Below the pieces are notes generated by a model. The model saw only the letters and a list, made by a program, of their open reading frames with translations. It had not been told where the DNA came from and made no database searches. Shown here piece by piece: positions 5,114-6,493 of a stretch of 6,493 nt of DNA. This stretch comes from Micavibrio aeruginosavorus (GTDB lineage Bacteria; Pseudomonadota; Alphaproteobacteria; UBA9219). The translations under genes and the position numbers were made by a program. Every line of letters starts with the position of its first letter. Within the stretch, counting starts at the first letter, position 1. Location of the stretch: positions 1 through 6,493 of the forward strand of contig DYNT01000020.1 in assembly GCA_020720905.1 (NCBI GenBank), in the 5' to 3' direction.

Positions 5114-6244
5114 TTAAAACGACATCTTTTGTGTCAGTATCAAGACGTGCCCTTCGTTGTCCGATGTCGCCTCTTTGCGTTCTTGGTCAAAGAAGACCGC
5201 ATCCGCCGCTGTTGTCAGGCCAGGGAGCCATGTATAGGTTGCGCCAAGACCAAAGGCATTAAAGGAATTGATATAGGGGCTATCTGCGCCAGTCAGCCCA
5301 TTATCGTAGCCTTCGCCGTTCATATAATTGGCGGCCAGAGCGACTTTATCAATTTCATACCCAAGGCCTAAGGTCCAAACGTCTTGATCCAGATCTTGCC
5401 CTAGTGCTGTGCCTTTATGACCCGCATCAACATAGGACGTGCCCAGCGTGAACCCTGCGTAAAGCGCCTGTGCGCCAACGCCCCACGCTGTGTAATCGCG
5501 GAAATAGCTTGTGGTCGTTTTTGTTCCTTTGCCTTCGCCCGTTGCAAGCATCGGGGACACCACAACGCTAACAGGATTAAACGTGCCCGTGTATTGAATA
5601 GTGCCCTCGACCTGATTTTTATAGCCCGTTGCCGTTGTGGATTCATAAAGCGAAGCCGCCGTGCCTTGCGCTTCTTCTGAAGTGAAGCTGATGCCGGCTT
5701 GAACCTTTTGCAGCGTGGTGCCAATTTTCGGCGTATAATAGGTCACCTTTGTGCTGTTTTCTGTGCCACTAAGGTAGGTTGGTTGGAATTCAGACAGGGT
5801 CGTTGCATCCGTAAAGTTGGTATAGGTTCCATCGATTTGACCCTCGCCAACCGTTGGCGCCATTACGAACAAATCGCTTGTGCCATGTTCGTCGCCCAGA
5901 ATGATTTTACCGTAAGCGCTGGACATCCAAACATACACCTGATCCATGGCCACGTCATTTTCGCTGCCGATAAGAGCTGGGTTATTATCCAGCAAGACAA
6001 ACGCGCCGTAAGTTATGCCCTTTGCGCCCTTGCCTTCCGCAGCAAGAGAAACCTCAAACACTGATTGAAAGTCGCCGCCACGACGACCTGTTTCGCCAAA
6101 GGCCATGACCTTTTCAGATTCGTGAAACAAAGCGGCACGAAAATCGACGCTGCCACCAAGGGTGACTTGAATAGGCGCCTCGGCAGCCTGCGCCGCGCCA
6201 GCAAAAGAAAGAAGAGCCGTTGTGGCTAAAAGAAAGTGACGCAT
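5114..6244 (-). CDS. Gram-negative porin (outer-membrane beta-barrel)
   Basis: The 376-residue product begins with a clear Sec signal peptide, MRHFLLATTALLSFAGAAQA, cleaved after AQA at residue 20. The mature protein starts APIQVTLGGSVDFRAALFHE, a first beta strand typical of the Gram-negative porin (OmpC/porin_4-type) family. Throughout it shows alternating hydrophobic and polar strands, Gly/Thr/Asn-rich loops, the porin-like turn AYGKIILGDEHGTSDL (about 110-125), and a last strand ending in Phe (QKMSF), the signal read by the BAM assembly machinery. It should form a trimeric channel for small hydrophilic solutes; the substrate preference is unknown. AAGAGG lies just upstream of the ATG. A 5-bp inverted repeat, GTTAT/ATAAC (6256-6272), adjoins the ribosome site. 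The gene is monocistronic, bounded by the terminator downstream and an upstream gap leading to a divergent tRNA gene. Confidence 0.93.
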   Translation of the reverse strand: MRHFLLATTALLSFAGAAQAAEAPIQVTLGGSVDFRAALFHESEKVMAFGETGRRGGDFQSVFEVSLAAEGKGAKGITYGAFVLLDNNPALIGSENDVAMDQVYVWMSSAYGKIILGDEHGTSDLFVMAPTVGEGQIDGTYTNFTDATTLSEFQPTYLSGTENSTKVTYYTPKIGTTLQKVQAGISFTSEEAQGTAASLYESTTATGYKNQVEGTIQYTGTFNPVSVVVSPMLATGEGKGTKTTTSYFRDYTAWGVGAQALYAGFTLGTSYVDAGHKGTALGQDLDQDVWTLGLGYEIDKVALAANYMNGEGYDNGLTGADSPYINSFNAFGLGATYTWLPGLTTAADAVFFDQERKEATSDNEGHVLILTQKMSF

Positions 6245-6391
6245 GGGCGCCTCTTGTTATGAATAAGATAACGCCACCTTGCCCTTTGCCTGCTGAAGGC
6301 TCAACCGCCTTTTCTCTTTTTTGTTCTTTTCGCACGCATCTGTTGCCCATCTTCAACACTTTGCCCCCTGCTGCTTTCTTTTTTTCAGGCG

Positions 6392-6420
6392 TTGAAACTG
6401 GTTTAAAAGCTTGGTATGCT
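6392..6420 (+). promoter_or_regulatory. Predicted promoter of the tRNA-Gly-like gene
   Basis: TTGAAA (6392-6397) and TATGCT (6415-6420) are separated by exactly 17 bp, and the predicted start would lie about 30 bp before the tRNA. This is the strongest sigma70-like match seen in the window, fitting a stable-RNA gene. Confidence 0.6.
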
Positions 6421-6455
6421 GCGCCCCTGTTTGAGGCAAGGGCAAGTGATTATTG

Positions 6456-6493
6456 GCGGGTGTAGCTCAATGCCCGCGCCGCGCAGGCGGCGC
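6456..6493 (+). tRNA. 5' part of a tRNA-Gly-like gene, abnormal after base 17 and cut by the window edge
   Basis: GCGGGTGTAGCTCAATG (6456-6472) equals the usual 5' end of an alphaproteobacterial tRNA-Gly: 7-nt acceptor strand GCGGGTG, U8, A9, D-stem GCTC and the start of the D loop. The expected continuation GTAGAGC is missing. Instead there is CCCGC and a perfect 7-bp hairpin, GCGCCGC-GCAG-GCGGCGC (6476-6493). Either the gene is interrupted in its D loop, it is a truncated remnant, or the last bases are a sequence-end artefact. The isotype is inferred from the 5' half only, since the anticodon is not in view. Confidence 0.45.

Noticed and set aside
1..6493. CRISPR array, transposase or integrase gene
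   Set aside because: No regularly spaced short repeats and no DDE, tyrosine or serine recombinase signature were found in any frame.

Overview
The window looks like chromosomal DNA of a Gram-negative alphaproteobacterium. The signs are a DUF6489-type small protein directly upstream of mnmE, a signal-peptide-bearing 16-strand-type porin ending in Phe, a HupE/UreJ-type tail, and GTCAT...GCGA palindromic repeats of the kind scattered through alphaproteobacterial genomes. The order within the class cannot be fixed from this sequence alone.

Layout. Positions 1-1268 (minus) hold the N-terminal 422 codons of a polytopic GT-C/PMT-like glycosyltransferase, cut by the window edge. A divergent promoter region follows. 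On the plus strand come a 97-residue DUF6489-like gene (1443-1736) and, 13 bp later, mnmE (1750-3312), the tRNA U34-modifying GTPase. A TMEM43/LUMA-family membrane protein gene lies convergent on the minus strand (3287-4492), and its stop codon lies inside mnmE. After it are a second copy of the last 58 bp of mnmE (4612-4669), unassigned DNA, a 3' remnant of a hupE/ureJ-like gene (4830-4961) and a strong bidirectional terminator (5055-5086). A porin gene (5114-6244, minus) and the promoter and first 17 bases of a tRNA-Gly-like gene (6456 onward) close the window.

Two features stand out. (1) The TMEM43 gene sits between two identical 58-bp copies of the mnmE 3' end, and both copies encode FCVGK followed by a stop. 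This is the arrangement expected of an element that integrated at the 3' end of mnmE and regenerated the gene. The same place (thdF/trmE) is the known target of SGI1-type islands, but no integrase is present here. (2) MnmE is about 70 residues longer than usual because a roughly 220-bp palindromic element, with inverted arms and several nested hairpins, lies in frame between the G4 (NKSD) and G5 (SAK) motifs of the GTPase domain. This resembles the in-frame Rickettsia palindromic elements. A smaller palindromic repeat of apparently related type lies in frame in a loop of the glycosyltransferase.

Functionally the genes are mostly independent. DUF6489 and mnmE probably share a transcript. The glycosyltransferase, TMEM43 protein and porin are envelope proteins on separate transcripts.
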